Below are positions 62,147-64,000 of a stretch of 64,000 nucleotides of DNA, one piece after another (position 1 is the first letter of the stretch; each line of letters starts with the position of its first letter). The stretch covers positions 1-64,000 of the forward strand of contig NZ_WUAF01000018.1 of the NCBI RefSeq assembly GCF_009800965.1, read 5' to 3'. The DNA is from Cognatazoarcus halotolerans. GTDB lineage: Bacteria; Pseudomonadota; Gammaproteobacteria; Burkholderiales; Rhodocyclaceae. The notes beneath the pieces were generated by a model. The model was not told the origin of the DNA and searched no databases. It worked only from the letters and a program-made list of their open reading frames with translations. A program made the translations under genes and the position numbers.

Positions 62147-62689
62147 ATGACATCGCGTTACACCGCCACCGCAATCTCGCTTCACTGGCTGATCGCCATC
62201 GGCATCGCCGGAACCTTCTCGCTGGGTGTCTACATGCACGAGCTGCCGCTCTCGCCCACCAAGCTGCAGCTCTACTCGTGGCACAAATGGGCCGGCGTCA
62301 CCCTGTTCGCGCTGGTCCTCGTACGCCTGCTGTGGCGTGCGACCCACGCCGCACCAGCGCTGCCGGTCGACACCCCGCGGGTACAGCGGCTGGCCGCCTC
62401 GGCAACCCATTGGGTGCTGTACGCACTCATGATCGCGGTCCCCCTATCGGGCTGGCTGATGAGCTCCGCCAAGGGCTTCCAGACAGTGTGGTTCGGCATC
62501 GTGCCGCTGCCCGACCTGGTCTCCAAGAATGCCGAACTCGGCGACGCTCTCAAGGAGGTTCACGAGACCCTCAACCTGACCATGCTCGGCCTCGTGCTGC
62601 TGCATGCCGCCGCCGCCCTCAAACACCATTTCATCGACCGCGACGACGTGCTCACCCGCATGTTGCCCGCCGCCGACCGCAACGCCTGA
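62147..62689 (+). CDS. cytochrome b561
   Basis: The 180-aa protein has four TM helices with haem-ligand-type histidines in AISLHWLIAIG (His13), SWHKWAGVTLF (~46), ATHWVLYALM and LLHAAAALKHHF. It is a dihaem quinol-oxidising or electron-transfer membrane protein. The gene sits 47 bp after the dioxygenase and 14 bp before a YceI gene; b561-YceI linkage is common. Confidence 0.93.
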   Translation: MTSRYTATAISLHWLIAIGIAGTFSLGVYMHELPLSPTKLQLYSWHKWAGVTLFALVLVRLLWRATHAAPALPVDTPRVQRLAASATHWVLYALMIAVPLSGWLMSSAKGFQTVWFGIVPLPDLVSKNAELGDALKEVHETLNLTMLGLVLLHAAAALKHHFIDRDDVLTRMLPAADRNA

Positions 62690-62703
62690 GTACAGGAACC
62701 CCC

Positions 62704-63270
62704 ATGACCCGCACCACACGCACATTGCTCGCCTTGCTGGCGACCAGCACCGCGCTCGCCGCACCGACCCACGCCGCAGAGTTCAAGACGGTCGACCCCG
62801 CGCAGAGCCGCATCGGCTTCGCCTATACCCAGATGGGCGTCGGCATGGACGGCAGCTTCGGAAAATTCACCGCGAAACTCGCCTTCGATCCCGCCAGACC
62901 CGAACAGGGCAAGGCTGCGCTCGAACTGCAGATCGCCAGCATCGATGCCGGTTCGTCCGAGGCGAACGATGAAGTCAAGGCCAAGGACTGGTTCAATACG
63001 GCCGCCTTCCCGACCGCACGCTTCGAATCCGGTGCCATCAAGCCACTCGGTGGGAATCGCTATCAGCTCAACGGCAAACTCACCATCAAGGGCCGGACGC
63101 ACGACATCACGACACCGGTGAGCTTCACGCCCAGCGGCAAGAGCGGCAGCTTCGATGGCGTCTTTGCGATCAAGCGCAGCGACTACGGCATCGGAGAAGG
63201 ACAGTGGGCCGACGTCGGCATCGTCGCCGACGAGATCCGCATCAAGTTCCACATCGTCGCGGGCCAATAG
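62704..63270 (+). CDS. YceI-family periplasmic protein 1
   Basis: The 188-aa protein has a signal peptide (LLALLATSTALAAPTHAA) and a YceI lipocalin-like barrel: FKTVDPAQSRIGFAYTQMGV, FGKFTAKLAFDPARPEQGKA, LNGKLTIKGRTHDITTPVSF. YceI proteins bind polyisoprenoid or quinone-like lipids. It differs from its neighbour in sequence, so this is not a recent duplication. Confidence 0.93.
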   Translation: MTRTTRTLLALLATSTALAAPTHAAEFKTVDPAQSRIGFAYTQMGVGMDGSFGKFTAKLAFDPARPEQGKAALELQIASIDAGSSEANDEVKAKDWFNTAAFPTARFESGAIKPLGGNRYQLNGKLTIKGRTHDITTPVSFTPSGKSGSFDGVFAIKRSDYGIGEGQWADVGIVADEIRIKFHIVAGQ

Positions 63271-63326
63271 GCACCGCCAGTTTCAATCCCCGGAAAATCG
63301 CGACACCAACCCAAACGGAGCTCAAC

Positions 63327-63905
63327 ATGAAGAAAGCCATCGCCTCACTCGCCCTCGCAATGTTCGCCGGCATCGCCACCACGCCCGCGCTTGCCGCACC
63401 GGAAGTCTTCAACATCGACAACACCCACACCTTTCCGCGCTTCTCGTACAGCCACTTCGGCTACTCCAAGCAGTTGTCGCGTTTCAACAAGACCAGCGGC
63501 ACCGTCACCTGGGACAAGGCCGCACGCACCGGCGCGGTGGACATCACCATCGACATGAAGTCGGTCGATACCGGTTTCCCGCTCTTCGATGGTCACATCC
63601 AGGGCACCGACTTCCTCGACACCGCCAACTACCCGACCGCCACCTTCAAGTCTTCCAAGGTCGTGTTCGAAGGCGACAAGCCGGTCAGCGTGGAAGGTAC
63701 GCTGACCATCAAGGGCGTGAGCAAGCCGGTAACGCTGACGGTGACCTCGTTCCAGGCCATGCCGCACCCGATGCTCAAGAAGGACGCGATCGGCGCCAAC
63801 GCCACCACGGTCATCAAGCGTAGCGACTTCAACGCCGGAAAGTACGCGCCCAACGTCGGCGACGAGGTCACGCTCGACATTGCCCTCGAAGCCATCAAGA
63901 TGTGA
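63327..63905 (+). CDS. YceI-family periplasmic protein 2
   Basis: The 192-aa protein has a signal (ASLALAMFAGIATTPALA) and the YceI fold (FNIDNTHTFPRFSYSHFGYS, VEGTLTIKGVSKPVTLTV, GANATTVIKRSDFNAGKYAP). GGAG lies six bases before the ATG. It ends the LysR-linked operon; no clear terminator is seen in the remaining 95 bp. Confidence 0.93.
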   Translation: MKKAIASLALAMFAGIATTPALAAPEVFNIDNTHTFPRFSYSHFGYSKQLSRFNKTSGTVTWDKAARTGAVDITIDMKSVDTGFPLFDGHIQGTDFLDTANYPTATFKSSKVVFEGDKPVSVEGTLTIKGVSKPVTLTVTSFQAMPHPMLKKDAIGANATTVIKRSDFNAGKYAPNVGDEVTLDIALEAIKM

Positions 63906-64000
63906 GGTTTCGCGACGCCCCCCGTCGGCGCATGGCGGGCGGGGAGGCGAGCGGCAACGCATACCGCCCGTCGGGTGGCGGGCCTTGACACCGAGATTGA

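Overview
The window is about 64 kb of high-GC chromosomal DNA from a Gram-negative proteobacterium. It is most likely a betaproteobacterium of the Rhodocyclales (Thauera/Azoarcus/Zoogloea-like). That placement is an inference from gene content: a fumarate reductase operon that includes rquA, osmoregulated periplasmic glucan genes, ovoA, Tat and lipoprotein signals, and two-component/c-di-GMP genes. No rRNA, tRNA, CRISPR array or replication origin was recognised. Genes are tightly packed, and many neighbours overlap by ATGA or GTGA.

Layout. 0-0.6 kb: tail of an IS3-type transposase abutting a truncated HipA-like kinase. 0.7-3.4 kb: operon of exported protein, M48 protease and lipoprotein, ending at a bidirectional terminator facing a 43-aa lipoprotein gene. 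3.5-5.3 kb: DUF2145 operon with YiaA/B-type membrane protein. 5.5-14.2 kb: a lipid-remodelling locus with an HTH regulator, an Aas-like acyltransferase/acyl-ACP synthetase, an LplT-like transporter fused to PlsC, a small membrane protein, an Lgt paralogue lacking two conserved residues, and a radical SAM protein resembling archaeal tetraether lipid synthase. Decaying GIY-YIG genes and REP-like palindromes sit between aas and the lplT-like gene. 14.3-18.5 kb: frdC-frdA-frdB-rquA, a compact rhodoquinone/fumarate respiration operon. 18.7-24.2 kb: opgG-opgH-opgD for periplasmic glucans. 24.4-25.5 kb: VOC protein and a PhnA/YjdM zinc-ribbon protein.

25.5-31.1 kb is an accessory, partly decayed zone. 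It holds an orphan Rhs C-terminal tip with a membrane protein, truncated genes joined by a 27-bp tandem repeat, a frameshifted DsrE pseudogene, an orphan unknown protein, a cupin and a TIR transmembrane protein. 31.3-36 kb: a Cache sensor kinase and NarL-type regulator diverge from a Tat-exported lipid-anchored PLP enzyme and an exported RidA-like protein. 36-44.4 kb: housekeeping and small-molecule genes (K+ channel-like, DUF1499, proline iminopeptidase, tautomerase, methyltransferase with divergent HxlR regulator, transglutaminase, thioredoxin, prfC, small lipoprotein). 44.4-51.3 kb: a giant hybrid sensor kinase with an HD-GYP response regulator, and srkA. 51.5-54.8 kb: marR-emrA-emrB. 54.8-60.1 kb: small membrane protein, rhomboid protease, GGDEF protein and ovoA. 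60.3-63.9 kb: a LysR regulator diverging from a DODA-type dioxygenase, cytochrome b561 and two YceI proteins.

The strongest candidates for new biology are the Tes-like radical SAM/Lgt-paralogue lipid cluster, the Wolinella-type frdCAB joined to rquA, the exported PLP enzyme/RidA pair beside a dedicated two-component system, and the palindrome-flanked GIY-YIG units.
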